From: Streptomyces flaveolus
GTDB lineage: Bacteria > Actinomycetota > Actinomycetes > Streptomycetales > Streptomycetaceae
Assembly: GCF_000716535.1 (NCBI RefSeq)
Contig: NZ_JNWV01000004.1
Span: 124,001 to 188,000, forward strand
DNA: 64,000 nucleotides
Direction: 5' to 3'
Below the pieces are notes generated by a model. That model did no database searches. It was given only the letters and a program-made list of their open reading frames with translations, and was not told the DNA's origin. Shown one piece after another: positions 8,033-14,808 of the stretch. The position numbers were made by a program, and so were the translations under genes. Each line of letters opens with the position of its first letter. Position 1 is the first letter of the stretch.

Positions 8033-8926
8033 ATGATCGGTGACGTACCCAACGTTGAAGCGGGCCAGGAGTTCAGCACGCGCCGGCAGGCGCACGAGGC
8101 GGGTGTCCACAGGCCCTTGCAGGCGGGCATCTGCGGGACGAAGAAGACTGGCGCAGAGTCCATCGTCGTGTCCGGCGGCTACAAGGACGATGAGGACTAC
8201 GGAGACGTCATCGTTTACACCGGCCACGGTGGTCAGGACGGTGCCGGCAACCAGGTGACCGATCAGACTTTGGACGACTCCGGCAACGCAGCGCTCGTGA
8301 CTAGCTACCTCGAAGGACTGCCTGTCCGCGTCCTGCGTGGCTACCAGGCTGGCACCCCCTACGCCCCTGCGGCCGGGTACCGGTACGACGGTCTGTACCG
8401 GGTCACCAACTACGGCAGCAAGCTCGGCATCGATGGCTTCCTGATCTGGCAGTTCCGCCTCGAAGCCTATGACGACACGCCCACGCCCCAGACGACGCAG
8501 CAGGCGGAGCTCCCGAGTGCGCCTGGAGAGGGGGAGGCCGCCGTCACGGGGAACGAGACCCCCGAACGCGTCACCTCGACCGTGCAGCGCATCGTTCGGA
8601 GCAGCGCCGTGAAGCGGCAGGTCAAGGAGTGGCACGACAATCGGTGCCAGATCTGCGACCTGCGCATCGAGGTCCCCGGCGGTAGCTACAGTGAAGGGGC
8701 TCACATCCGAGCCCTCGGGGCTCCTCACAACGGCCCGGACACGACCGGCAACGTCCTCTGCCTGTGCCCGAACTGCCACGTGATGCTCGACGCCGGCGCC
8801 ATCGTCATCGAAGACGACCTGACGGTGATCCGCGGCGGCCAGCCTGCCGGCACGTTGCGAACCGACCCTCGGCACTTGATCGACCTGGACTGCGTCCGCC
8901 ACCACCGGGAACGCTGGCGTCAGTAG
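8033..8926 (+). CDS. SRA(YDG)-HNH modification-dependent endonuclease
   Basis: A 297-residue protein. The N-terminal half is an SRA/YDG domain (FSTRRQAHEAGVHRPLQAGI, then DYGDVIVYTGHGG and a YRYDGLYRV core), which flips out and reads 5-methylcytosine or related bases. The C-terminal HNH has a zinc-type CQIC pair, EGAHIRALG (catalytic His), and NVLCLCPNCHVMLD. It is likely a type IV restriction enzyme against modified DNA. The ATG at 8033 is taken because the SRA domain starts just after it; the ribosome site is weak. It is the last gene of the element, about 110 bases from the attachment site, where SLP1 carries ScoMcrA. Confidence 0.85.
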   Translation: MIGDVPNVEAGQEFSTRRQAHEAGVHRPLQAGICGTKKTGAESIVVSGGYKDDEDYGDVIVYTGHGGQDGAGNQVTDQTLDDSGNAALVTSYLEGLPVRVLRGYQAGTPYAPAAGYRYDGLYRVTNYGSKLGIDGFLIWQFRLEAYDDTPTPQTTQQAELPSAPGEGEAAVTGNETPERVTSTVQRIVRSSAVKRQVKEWHDNRCQICDLRIEVPGGSYSEGAHIRALGAPHNGPDTTGNVLCLCPNCHVMLDAGAIVIEDDLTVIRGGQPAGTLRTDPRHLIDLDCVRHHRERWRQ

Positions 8927-9037
8927 GCCGCGACCAAACCCGATCACGACGGGTCGGATCTGCGCCTGTTCCCCCAGGTGTCCCCCGGCGCCGAGGCGGT
9001 AGAGGGAAGTGGCAGGCTGCAGGGCATGAACTGAGCC

Positions 9038-9089
9038 CGCTGTAAATCTGCCGGCTCAGCCTTCCCAGGTTCGAATCCTGGCGCCGCCA
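9038..9089 (+). other. attR: 3' half of a tRNA-Tyr gene
   Basis: From CTGTAAAT (anticodon GTA) through a long variable arm, a perfect T-arm (stem CCAGG 9065-9069 / CCTGG 9077-9081, loop TTCGAAT), acceptor strand CGCCGCC (9082-9088) and discriminator A (9089), the sequence is a type II tRNA-Tyr 3' half. Upstream bases do not provide the acceptor, D-arm or 5' anticodon strand, so this is not a functional tRNA. Identity begins in the anticodon loop, where AICE integrases commonly cross over. It marks the right end of the integrated element. Confidence 0.88.
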
Positions 9090-9097
9090 CATGGGAC

Positions 9098-9135
9098 AGA
9101 GCCCCGTGATCTGCGAGAGCAGATCACGGGGCTCT
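9098..9135 (+). terminator. Intrinsic terminator after the att site
   Basis: A perfect 17-bp inverted repeat with loop GAGA (left arm 9098-9114, right arm 9119-9135), followed by a T-rich stretch. It lies 9 bases after the tRNA-Tyr 3' end and is probably the original terminator of the tRNA gene. Confidence 0.85.
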
Positions 9136-9204
9136 TGTCGTTGTCTCGGGGCGCCGCCGTCGGGGCAGGGGCACCACTGGTCGCGCTGCGGCCCCGTACC
9201 TCAC

Positions 9205-9210
9205 TAGAAT
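9205..9210 (+). promoter_or_regulatory. -10 box of a likely leaderless transcript
   Basis: TAGAAT ends exactly seven bases before the GTG start at 9218, so transcription should begin at or next to the start codon. No ribosome-binding site precedes the gene. The -35 region is weak. Confidence 0.5.
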
Positions 9211-9217
9211 CGAACGT

Positions 9218-9574
9218 GTGAACGAGGACCGTCCGCTGACGCGTCTCGACATGCTGCGCTTCGCCCGCCGCGTCGTCGAACACCAGGCCGCCAGGCAGCT
9301 CGCCCTGATGGACCGGTGGATCGCCGACGAGGAACGCCGGGAGACCGAACGGCAGCGCCGTCTCGACGCCCGGCAGGCCGCCGCCGCGGAGTGGGCCATC
9401 GAGCGCGGTCTCAACGGCCGGAGCACGGTGTACGTCCACGTCGGCGGCTGTACGGGCGCCGGCGGACGGGCCAAGGGCGTCGGCCGGGAGCAGGCGGTAC
9501 GGGCCCTCACCGAGGAAGGAGTCCCCGCGTGCCCGCTGTGCCGACCGGACACCGCGCTGGGGATTCTCGAATGA
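9218..9574 (+). CDS. DUF6233 family protein
   Basis: A 118-residue protein with a long basic/acidic helix (about residues 10-55), then a domain with STVYVHVGGCTGAGG and a C-terminal CPLCRPDTALGILE. This matches the DUF6233 family, which is widespread in Streptomyces and whose function is unknown. The paired cysteines may bind metal. GTG at 9218 is used because a -10 box lies seven bases upstream, suggesting leaderless translation. The first gene outside the integrated element; its ATGA end overlaps a possible start of the next frame. Confidence 0.75.
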   Translation: MNEDRPLTRLDMLRFARRVVEHQAARQLALMDRWIADEERRETERQRRLDARQAAAAEWAIERGLNGRSTVYVHVGGCTGAGGRAKGVGREQAVRALTEEGVPACPLCRPDTALGILE

Positions 9575-9618
9575 CCGGCCCGGGTGCGGGCCCGGCCGGT
9601 CCGGATGATGCTGGAGCC

Positions 9619-9843
9619 ATGGCCGGGAAACGTCCCATCATCGTGCACCTGCCGTCCCCGACCGGCGGTCGCCGGGTGCGGGTGGACGGCGAGATCCTCG
9701 GCCTCGCGCACAACGTGCGGGACCTGGTGGAGTTCCTGCGCCGGGCGGGGCTGGAGATCGAACCCGAGGAGGTGGCCGACTCGCCGCTGATCGACTGGCG
9801 GGGAGTGGGCCCCGACCGGTGGGAGGCGGAGACCCGGACCTGA
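9619..9843 (+). CDS. Small conserved-looking hypothetical protein
   Basis: A 74-residue protein beginning AGKRPIIVHLP and containing GGRRVRVDGEILGLAHNVRD followed by an amphipathic acidic helix. The ATG at 9619 has GGAG four bases upstream. An in-frame ATG at 9571 overlaps the stop of the DUF6233 gene (ATGA) and would add 16 glycine/proline-rich residues, so coupling from there is an alternative. I do not recognise the family. Compact size and position after the DUF6233 gene suggest a two-gene unit of unknown role. Confidence 0.6.
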   Translation: MAGKRPIIVHLPSPTGGRRVRVDGEILGLAHNVRDLVEFLRRAGLEIEPEEVADSPLIDWRGVGPDRWEAETRT

Positions 9844-9911
9844 TCGATGATCGCGCCGCCGTCGTCGCCCGGGAGGGGTGCGTGGACCACCCGCTCGGGC
9901 ACACTGGCGGC

Positions 9912-10124
9912 ATGTCCTCCCGACGCAGAACCTGTCCCGTGTGCCACCGCGACATCGCCGTCGTCGCGGGCCGCTTCGCACGGCACGACCCGCCCGGGGC
10001 GCGGGAGAACGGGGAACTCGTCTCCTGCGCCGGGTCGCGACAACCGGCGCAACTCGGCGCGGTGCAGCCTTCCTTGGACGGTTACGCCGTGCCCGACTTC
10101 CCGGGGCAGCTGCCGCTGTTCTGA
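9912..10124 (+). CDS. Small zinc-finger-like hypothetical protein
   Basis: A 70-residue protein starting SSRRRTCPVCHRDIAVVAGR, with FARHDPP and a later Cys in LVSCAGS. The CxxC, His and Cys arrangement suggests a single zinc site. The C-terminus ends in a hydrophobic GQLPLF. Short proteins of this type are common in Streptomyces chromosomes and phages; the function is unknown. ATG at 9912 is preferred over an earlier in-frame ATG at 9819 because the zinc motif begins directly after it. Confidence 0.6.
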   Translation: MSSRRRTCPVCHRDIAVVAGRFARHDPPGARENGELVSCAGSRQPAQLGAVQPSLDGYAVPDFPGQLPLF

Positions 10125-10262
10125 GTCCTGACGGGCCGACAGCGGGCGGGCGGGACTTCCTACGGCTCGTCAGCAAGGCGCGCGAGGAGGGATGGCGGGG
10201 AGGGCGAGCAGGAGGGCGAGGGAGGCGAGGCCGCTTGACCGGTCAACGGCCGGCGTCCCGGC

Positions 10263-10919
10263 TCAGTTCCCGGCCACCGACTTCACCGCGACCGACACCG
10301 GCGTCGAACCGCTGATCAGCTCCAGCGTGAGACCGGCCGTCGCCGGCGTGTCCACCAGCTCCGCGAGGACGGTCGCCACGTCGTCCCGGGGGATCGAGCC
10401 GCGCCCCGTGTGCGCCTCCAGCCGGACCAGGCCGGTGCCCGCGTCGTCCGTCAGCGCACCCGGGCGCAGGATCGTCCAGTCCAGCGCCTCCTGCCGGGTG
10501 AAGTAGGCGTCGGCCTCACCTTTGGCACGCAGGTACACGTCAAAGACGTCGTCCCCTTGGTGCGCGGGGTCGGCGCCCATTGAGGACACCACCACGAAGC
10601 GGCGCACGCGCGCGCGTAGGGCCGCGTCCGCGAACAGCACCGCCGCGCCCCTGTCCACCGTGTCCTTGCGGGCCGCGCCGCTGCCCGGGCCCGCGCCGGC
10701 CGCGAACACCGCCGCGCCCGCGCCCTGCAGGTGCGCCGCGACCTCCTCCACCGAGGCGGACTCCAGGTCGAGCAGGACCGGCTCGGCACCGGCCGCGCGC
10801 AGATCGTCGCCCTGCTCGGCTTTGCGGATGATGCCCGCCACCTCGTCCCCGCGCGCGGAGAGCAGGCGCTCCAGCCGCAGCGCGATCTGACCATGACCAC
10901 CAGCGATGACAATGCGCAT
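10263..10919 (-). CDS. NAD(P)-binding SDR/NmrA-like protein
   Basis: A 218-residue single-domain Rossmann protein. RIVIAGGHGQIALRLERLL is the N-terminal dinucleotide-binding loop (GGxGxIA type). VVVSSMGADPAHQ and the later YLRAKGEAD supply the Ser and the Tyr/Lys-like region of atypical short-chain dehydrogenases. WTILRPGALTDD is the typical C-terminal substrate-side motif. The ATG at 10919 is used because the first beta strand starts there; longer frames add only low-complexity residues. Probably a cytoplasmic NAD(P)H-dependent reductase or sensor; the substrate is unknown. Confidence 0.8.
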   Translation of the reverse strand: MRIVIAGGHGQIALRLERLLSARGDEVAGIIRKAEQGDDLRAAGAEPVLLDLESASVEEVAAHLQGAGAAVFAAGAGPGSGAARKDTVDRGAAVLFADAALRARVRRFVVVSSMGADPAHQGDDVFDVYLRAKGEADAYFTRQEALDWTILRPGALTDDAGTGLVRLEAHTGRGSIPRDDVATVLAELVDTPATAGLTLELISGSTPVSVAVKSVAGN

Positions 10920-11514
10920 GAGACCGACCGTACGCCCGGAGAGCCGCATCCGCCGCACGAGTCAACCGCCGTGCCGAAGCGCCCCGTAGACGCGCTCGCG
11001 CCCCGGCGCCCGGTCATGCCCGGATGCTCACAAGTGCGCGCTCGGCGTGTAAGCGCGGACGGATGCCGGCGCCCGAAGAAGGCCGCCCGTGCGGTGGACA
11101 CCGCTCTCCCCGACGCCCGCTCGGCGCACAGCAAACGATCAGGCGCGCTGGCGCATTTGGTGCGGACGCGGAACGATCACGCCCCCTCCCGGCCCCGCTC
11201 CACGGCGCGCACGCGTCCCGGTTCGCGCCCCAAGCGCGCACCCGCCGACACCACCTCACAACTTCACGCCCCGCCGCCCCGAAGTACTCCGTGCCGCCGA
11301 AGTGCCCACTGCCACCGTGAAGCCCGCCGCGCCGTGAAGCCCCCGTGCTGCGCCGAAGCCCGCCGTGCCGCCGAAGCCCGCTGCGCTGCCCCGGAAGTCC
11401 GCCGCCTCGCCCCGAAGCCCCCGCCACCACGAAGCCCTCCGCACCGCCCCGCGAGGTACCGCGGCCCCGGCCGGCTCCCGCGCCGCCCCTGCCGCCCCCC
11501 TCCCCGGCCGTCGC
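10920..11514. other. Non-coding, low-complexity GC-rich gap
   Basis: 595 bases between the SDR gene and the end of the amidohydrolase gene. Open frames here are proline/arginine- or glycine-rich and change frame through an imperfect repeat block (11281-11450). I see no supportable gene. The promoter of the SDR gene should lie near 10920-11000 but was not recognised. Confidence 0.5.
11281..11450. repeat. Nine imperfect GAAG-led units of 17-21 bp
   Basis: GAAG recurs at 11281, 11299, 11319, 11336, 11355, 11373, 11394, 11414 and 11431, each followed by a C-rich stretch close to CCCGCCGCGCCGCC. Unit lengths 18, 20, 17, 19, 18, 21, 20 and 17 are not multiples of three, so the array cannot encode one repeated peptide. 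It resembles a decayed minisatellite. Confidence 0.6.
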
Positions 11515-12780
11515 TCACGACAGCTCCCCCCGCCCCTGCCGAGGCAGGCCCAGTTCCGCTGTCGCCGCCGAGTTGCAGTACTCGCGGACCGCGCTCGTGC
11601 GGGCCACCACTCGGCCGCGGTGCACGACGATCCGGCTGTAGGCCAGGGACAGCGCGCCGGGAAGGTGGTCGCCGCGTACGGCCAGCAGTTCGGCCGGGAA
11701 GCCCGCTTCCACGCGGACCTCCGGCAGGCCCAGCACCGCGCGTGCCGAGGCGCACACGGCGTCGTAGGCGTCCTCGGGGCGCAGGCCGTGGGCGGAGGAG
11801 AGGAGGTAGGCGGCCTCCAGCGGGTCGCCGCGGCCGACGGGGTTCGACACGTCGCGCAGGGCACCGCTGCCGGCCGCCACCCGCACCCCGGCTGCGCGCA
11901 GCAGCCGTACCGGCGCCGTGCCCCGCCGGTCGGCGCCGCCGCAACCGCCCTGGGGCAGGCACACGACCGTCACACCGGCCGCCGCGAGCTGGTCGGCGAC
12001 GCGGGAGGCGGCATCGGTGGGCAGGCGCGCGAGACCGGCGCACGGCCCGATCGTCACGCCGGGGCGCAGGCCCCCCGCCATGGCCGCGAGCCGGGAGAGC
12101 CGGGCCGGGTCGGCGGCGTCCGTGTGCAGGTCCACGGGGCAGCCGTGTTCGGAGGCCACCTCCAGGACCGCCTCCACGTAGCCGGTGGGATCCGGGTCCA
12201 GGTCCGGGCAGCCGCCCACCACACCGGCGCCCATCTTCACCGCGTCCCGCAGCATGGCGAGCCCGTCGGCCCCGGCCACCCCGGTCAGCAGCCGTGGCAT
12301 CGCCACCGCCGACAGTTCCGCCAGCCCCCGCAGCGACCGCCGCGCCTGCAGGACCGCGCCCAGCGCGCCGAGCCCCTGGACGTCGCCCACGCGTACGTGC
12401 GCGCGTACCGCCGTCGCCCCGTGCCCGAGCTGGAGCAGGGCCGCCTCCGTGGCCCGGCGCTGGACGTCCTCGGGGGCGTACGACGCGGGGCCGGGGCGTT
12501 CGGCGGACAGGGCGGTGTCGCCGTGGGCGTGCGGTTCGGCCGGCGCCGGCAGGAGCAGATAACCGGTCAGGTCCACCCGCACGGCGCCCGTCCGGGCCGG
12601 GCCCGGCGCGAGACTGCCGGTGGTGCCCACGGCCTCGATGCGCCCGCCGCCCAGCCGTACGTCCACCGTTCGGCCGTCGGTGAGCCGTGCCCCGCAGAGC
12701 AGGAGCGCGGCCTGGTCGGACGGTCCGGAGGACCCCGACGAGTTCGACGGCGGTTGCGGCTGCGGCTGGCTGTCGGGCAT
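11515..12780 (-). CDS. Amidohydrolase-superfamily protein, active site incomplete
   Basis: A 421-residue protein with a disordered Ser/Gln/Pro start, a short beta-sandwich strand pair, and a TIM-barrel resembling cytosine deaminase-type amidohydrolases. The first metal motif is present (AEPHAHGDTAL), as is a later His in VDLHTDAADP. Where relatives have a His followed by Cys/Ala-x-x-Leu, this protein reads TIGPCAGLARL, and where they have the catalytic Asp (GSDN) it reads AAGSGALRD. It may be a non-catalytic or altered-chemistry homologue. Neighbours give no pathway clue. Confidence 0.7.
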   Translation of the reverse strand: MPDSQPQPQPPSNSSGSSGPSDQAALLLCGARLTDGRTVDVRLGGGRIEAVGTTGSLAPGPARTGAVRVDLTGYLLLPAPAEPHAHGDTALSAERPGPASYAPEDVQRRATEAALLQLGHGATAVRAHVRVGDVQGLGALGAVLQARRSLRGLAELSAVAMPRLLTGVAGADGLAMLRDAVKMGAGVVGGCPDLDPDPTGYVEAVLEVASEHGCPVDLHTDAADPARLSRLAAMAGGLRPGVTIGPCAGLARLPTDAASRVADQLAAAGVTVVCLPQGGCGGADRRGTAPVRLLRAAGVRVAAGSGALRDVSNPVGRGDPLEAAYLLSSAHGLRPEDAYDAVCASARAVLGLPEVRVEAGFPAELLAVRGDHLPGALSLAYSRIVVHRGRVVARTSAVREYCNSAATAELGLPRQGRGELS

Positions 12781-13129
12781 CGCGCTCCAGGGTGGGGGCC
12801 GGGGGGCGGGCGGGCCGGCGTGAGGGAATCGGGGCCGTCCACCGCCCCAAGATCACGCAGAGTGAGTCGAGCCTAGGGCGACGAGCCCCGCGGGACGCGC
12901 AGGAGCGCAATAGTCGTACCGGCGTGGTCCGCCCCAGGCGGTACACGCGTCACCCACGCGCGCGGGCGGGCAGACGCCGTGCGGCCGGGCAGACGCCCAG
13001 CGGTTAGGCGCCACGGACGCCCGCACACGCATGCGCGCGTGTCGTCGGTGATCGCGCCGTGCCTCCCGGGGTTCAAGGGGCTGCCGTGCGGGCTGTGGGG
13101 GGAGTCCCGGCGGGCGGCCGGATACGGAT
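12781..13129. other. Non-coding gap before the tRNA genes
   Basis: About 350 GC-rich bases between the start of the amidohydrolase gene (which reads leftward) and the tRNA-Thr promoter. The amidohydrolase promoter must lie here. Nothing else was recognised. Confidence 0.5.
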
Positions 13130-13159
13130 TTGGGCGAACGGCGGCGGACCGTGTAATGT
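13130..13159 (+). promoter_or_regulatory. Promoter of tRNA-Thr
   Basis: TTGGGC (13130-13135), an 18-base spacer and TAATGT (13154-13159) end eleven bases before the tRNA-Thr gene, a normal arrangement for a vegetative (HrdB-type) promoter. Confidence 0.6.
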
Positions 13160-13170
13160 CTTCATCGCTC

Positions 13171-13243
13171 GCCCCAATAGCTCAGTCGGCAGAGCGTCTC
13201 CATGGTAAGGAGAAGGTCAACGGTTCGATTCCGTTTTGGGGCT
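13171..13243 (+). tRNA. tRNA-Thr (GGT)
   Basis: A 73-nt cloverleaf. Acceptor GCCCCAA (13171-13177) pairs with TTGGGGC (13236-13242), with discriminator T. The anticodon loop in CTCCATGGTAAGGAG gives anticodon GGT. T-loop GGTTCGATTCC is present. No CCA is encoded. Confidence 0.95.
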
Positions 13244-13289
13244 CTGGTGTGAGAGGTTCCCGCCGCGAGGCGGGGGCTGATCTCATCAA

Positions 13290-13362
13290 AGCGGTGTAGC
13301 TCAGTCGGTAGAGCAAGCGGCTCATAATCGCTGTGTCACCGGTTCAAGTCCGGTCACCGCTA
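13290..13362 (+). tRNA. tRNA-Met (CAT), elongator
   Basis: A 73-nt cloverleaf. Acceptor AGCGGTG (13290-13296) pairs perfectly with CACCGCT (13355-13361), with discriminator A. Anticodon loop CTCATAA gives CAT. The fully paired acceptor start and the absence of the three-G:C anticodon stem argue for the elongator, not the initiator, tRNA. Confidence 0.93.
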
Positions 13363-13367
13363 CTGAC

Positions 13368-13412
13368 AGTAGCCGATTGCGGGGTCGGTCCTTCGATCGG
13401 CTACTCTTTCTT
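13368..13412 (+). terminator. Terminator after tRNA-Met
   Basis: Perfect 10-bp inverted repeat AGTAGCCGAT (13368-13377) / ATCGGCTACT (13396-13405) followed by a T-rich tail. A TACTCT at 13402-13407 within the right arm could also act as a -10 box for rpmG. Confidence 0.65.
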
Positions 13413-13452
13413 GCGTTGAATCAGTCCACCCGTTCGTCTTAGGAGCACTCAC

Positions 13453-13617
13453 GTGGCTGCCACCGACGTCCGCCCGAAGATCACGCTGGCCTGCGTGGAG
13501 TGCAAGGAGCGGAACTACATCACCAAGAAGAACCGGCGTAACAACCCGGACCGTCTTGAGATGAAGAAGCACTGCCCGCGTTGCAATGCGCACACCGCGC
13601 ACCGCGAGACGCGATAA
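13453..13617 (+). CDS. rpmG: 50S ribosomal protein L33
   Basis: A 54-residue L33 starting at GTG with AGGAG ten bases upstream. It contains the zinc-type cysteine pairs CVEC and CPRC (C+ paralogue) around the basic core [20 protein letters not shown]33 sits near the E site of the large subunit. Streptomyces carry additional L33 paralogues, and zinc-free versions are controlled by Zur. This copy follows two tRNA genes and is closed by a strong terminator, so it is its own transcription unit. Confidence 0.95.
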   Translation: MAATDVRPKITLACVECKERNYITKKNRRNNPDRLEMKKHCPRCNAHTAHRETR

Positions 13618-13627
13618 ACAGGCTCGT

Positions 13628-13671
13628 CCGTGAGGCCGCCCCCTTCCGAGGGGGCGGCCTCACGGCGTTTT
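13628..13671 (+). terminator. Terminator after rpmG
   Basis: Perfect 16-bp stem (13628-13643 with 13650-13665), six-base loop TTCCGA, then GTTTTA. Confidence 0.88.
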
Positions 13672-13787
13672 ACCGGCTCGGCACCCAGCCCGCCGTACCC
13701 GGCCGCCGCGCCGCCCCCGTGCGCATTCCGCGGCCGGTTTCCGGCTAATTTGGGGCCAGCACAGCAGACATCAGGAGGTGCCGGGCC

Positions 13788-14240
13788 ATGGCGCTCGACC
13801 AGTCCTTCGTGGGACGGACCTACCCGCCCACCGCGCCCTATGAGGTGGGCCGGGAGAAGATCCGCGAGTTCGCCGAGGCGGTGGGCGAGACCAACCCGGT
13901 GTACACGGACCCCGAGGCCGCCAAGGCATTCGGCTACTCCGACGTGATCGCCCCGCCGACCTTCGTGTTCTCCATCACCTTCCGCGCGGCCGGCCAGGTC
14001 GTCCAGGACCCGCAGCTGGGGCTGGACTACAGCCGCGTGGTGCACGGCGACCAGAAGTTCGTCTACGCCCGCCCGGTGCGCGCCGGCGACCGGCTCACGG
14101 TCACCTCCACGATCGAGGCGATCAAGTCCCTCGCGGGCAACGACATCCTGGACATCCGCGGTGAGGTGCACGACGAGGCCGGCGAGCACGTCGTGACCGC
14201 CTGGACCAAGCTCGTGGCCCGCGCGGCCGAGGAGGCGTGA
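13788..14240 (+). CDS. MaoC-type (R)-hydroxyacyl dehydratase subunit, HadA-like
   Basis: A 150-residue hot-dog-fold protein of the UPF0336/MaoC N-terminal type (FVGRTYPPTAPYEVGREKI, then VGETNPVYTDPEAAKAFGY and VIAPPTFVFSITF). It starts at ATG 13788 with AGGAGGT 10 bases upstream. In mycobacteria the homologous HadA pairs with HadB to dehydrate 3-hydroxyacyl-ACP in fatty-acid elongation, and hadABC lies between rpmG and secE, the same conserved neighbourhood as here. It lacks the full Asp/His hydratase motif found in the next gene, consistent with a structural or substrate-binding subunit of a heterodimer. Confidence 0.88.
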   Translation: MALDQSFVGRTYPPTAPYEVGREKIREFAEAVGETNPVYTDPEAAKAFGYSDVIAPPTFVFSITFRAAGQVVQDPQLGLDYSRVVHGDQKFVYARPVRAGDRLTVTSTIEAIKSLAGNDILDIRGEVHDEAGEHVVTAWTKLVARAAEEA

Positions 14241-14247
14241 GGACGCG

Positions 14248-14676
14248 ATGACGGCGAAGATCGCCTACGACGAGGTCGAGGTCGGCACCGAGCTGCCGGC
14301 GCAGACCTTCCCCGTGACCCGTGCCACGCTCGTGCGCTACGCGGGCGCCTCCGGGGACTTCAACCCGATCCACTGGAACGAGAAGTTCGCCAAGGAGGTG
14401 GGCCTGCCGGACGTCATCGCGCACGGCATGTTCACCATGGCCGAGGCGATCCGCGTGGTGACCGACTGGACCGGCGACCCGGGCGCGGTCGTGGAGTACG
14501 GCGTCCGCTTCACCAAGCCCGTCGTCGTCCCGAACGACGACCAGGGCGCCCTGGTCGAGGTCAGCGCCAAGGTCGCGGCCAAGCTGGACGACAACACCGT
14601 ACGGGTGGACCTGACGGCGATGAGCGCCGGCCAGAAGGTGCTGGGCATGTCCCGGGCGGTCGTACGGCTCGCCTGA
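14248..14676 (+). CDS. MaoC-type (R)-hydroxyacyl dehydratase subunit, HadB-like
   Basis: A 142-residue hot-dog protein with the hydratase-2 motif YAGASGDFNPIHWNEKFA, where the Asp and His are the catalytic pair, and VIAHGMFTMAEA. It starts seven bases after the preceding gene, so the two are co-transcribed and probably form the active heterodimer. The substrate is expected to be a 3-hydroxyacyl-ACP or -CoA; the exact pathway in Streptomyces is inferred from mycobacterial HadAB. Confidence 0.88.
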   Translation: MTAKIAYDEVEVGTELPAQTFPVTRATLVRYAGASGDFNPIHWNEKFAKEVGLPDVIAHGMFTMAEAIRVVTDWTGDPGAVVEYGVRFTKPVVVPNDDQGALVEVSAKVAAKLDDNTVRVDLTAMSAGQKVLGMSRAVVRLA

Positions 14677-14692
14677 CGACCCATGCGGTGTG

Positions 14693-14727
14693 TAAGGGGC
14701 GTCCCTCTCTGCGGGGCGCCCCTTACC
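14693..14727 (+). terminator. Terminator after the MaoC pair
   Basis: Inverted repeat GTAAGGGGCG (14693-14702) / CGCCCCTTAC (14718-14727) with a 15-base loop. No clear T-run follows. Confidence 0.65.
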
Positions 14728-14772
14728 CGTGGCGTTCTCACGCACCTCACGGACAGCCCCGCGAACCTGTCC

Positions 14773-14802
14773 TTGACGAAGTTAGTGATTGAGTACTAAC
14801 TT
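14773..14802 (+). promoter_or_regulatory. tetR promoter with overlapping operator
   Basis: GTTAGT (14781-14786), eight bases, ACTAAC (14795-14800) is a perfect inverted repeat placed between a TTGACG -35 (14773-14778) and the TetR start at 14809, overlapping the probable -10 (TACTAA 14794-14799 or TAACTT 14797-14802). The same element with the same spacing precedes the exporter gene, so it is the probable autoregulatory operator. The transcript may be nearly leaderless. Confidence 0.75.
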
Positions 14803-14808
14803 TGGCGC

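Larger units (their letters stand above)
1..9089. mobile_element. Right part of a tRNA-Tyr-integrated AICE (SLP1-type site)
   Basis: The block contains transfer-operon genes typical of actinomycete integrative conjugative elements (SpdB-like, DUF6284-like, RRQRL-motif protein), a GntR/HutC regulator and three nuclease genes. It ends at a tRNA-Tyr 3' half that has no matching 5' half in the flanking DNA, as expected of an attR. It is known that SLP1 of S. coelicolor uses a tRNA-Tyr gene at the equivalent chromosomal position and carries the type IV enzyme ScoMcrA near this end. Integrase, Xis, Rep and the TraB translocase are not in the window and are inferred to lie to the left. The left boundary is therefore unknown. 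Confidence 0.8.

Noticed and set aside
9041..9089. Functional tRNA-Tyr gene
   Set aside because: No acceptor 5' strand, D-arm or paired anticodon stem upstream; only the 3' half is present.
8805..9092. Minus-strand frame across the tRNA-Tyr fragment
   Set aside because: A well-known type of spurious reading through the antisense of tRNA 3' ends.
10731..12683. 650-codon plus-strand frame opposite the amidohydrolase
   Set aside because: Arg/Pro-rich shadow with no recognisable domain; the minus-strand amidohydrolase explains the region.
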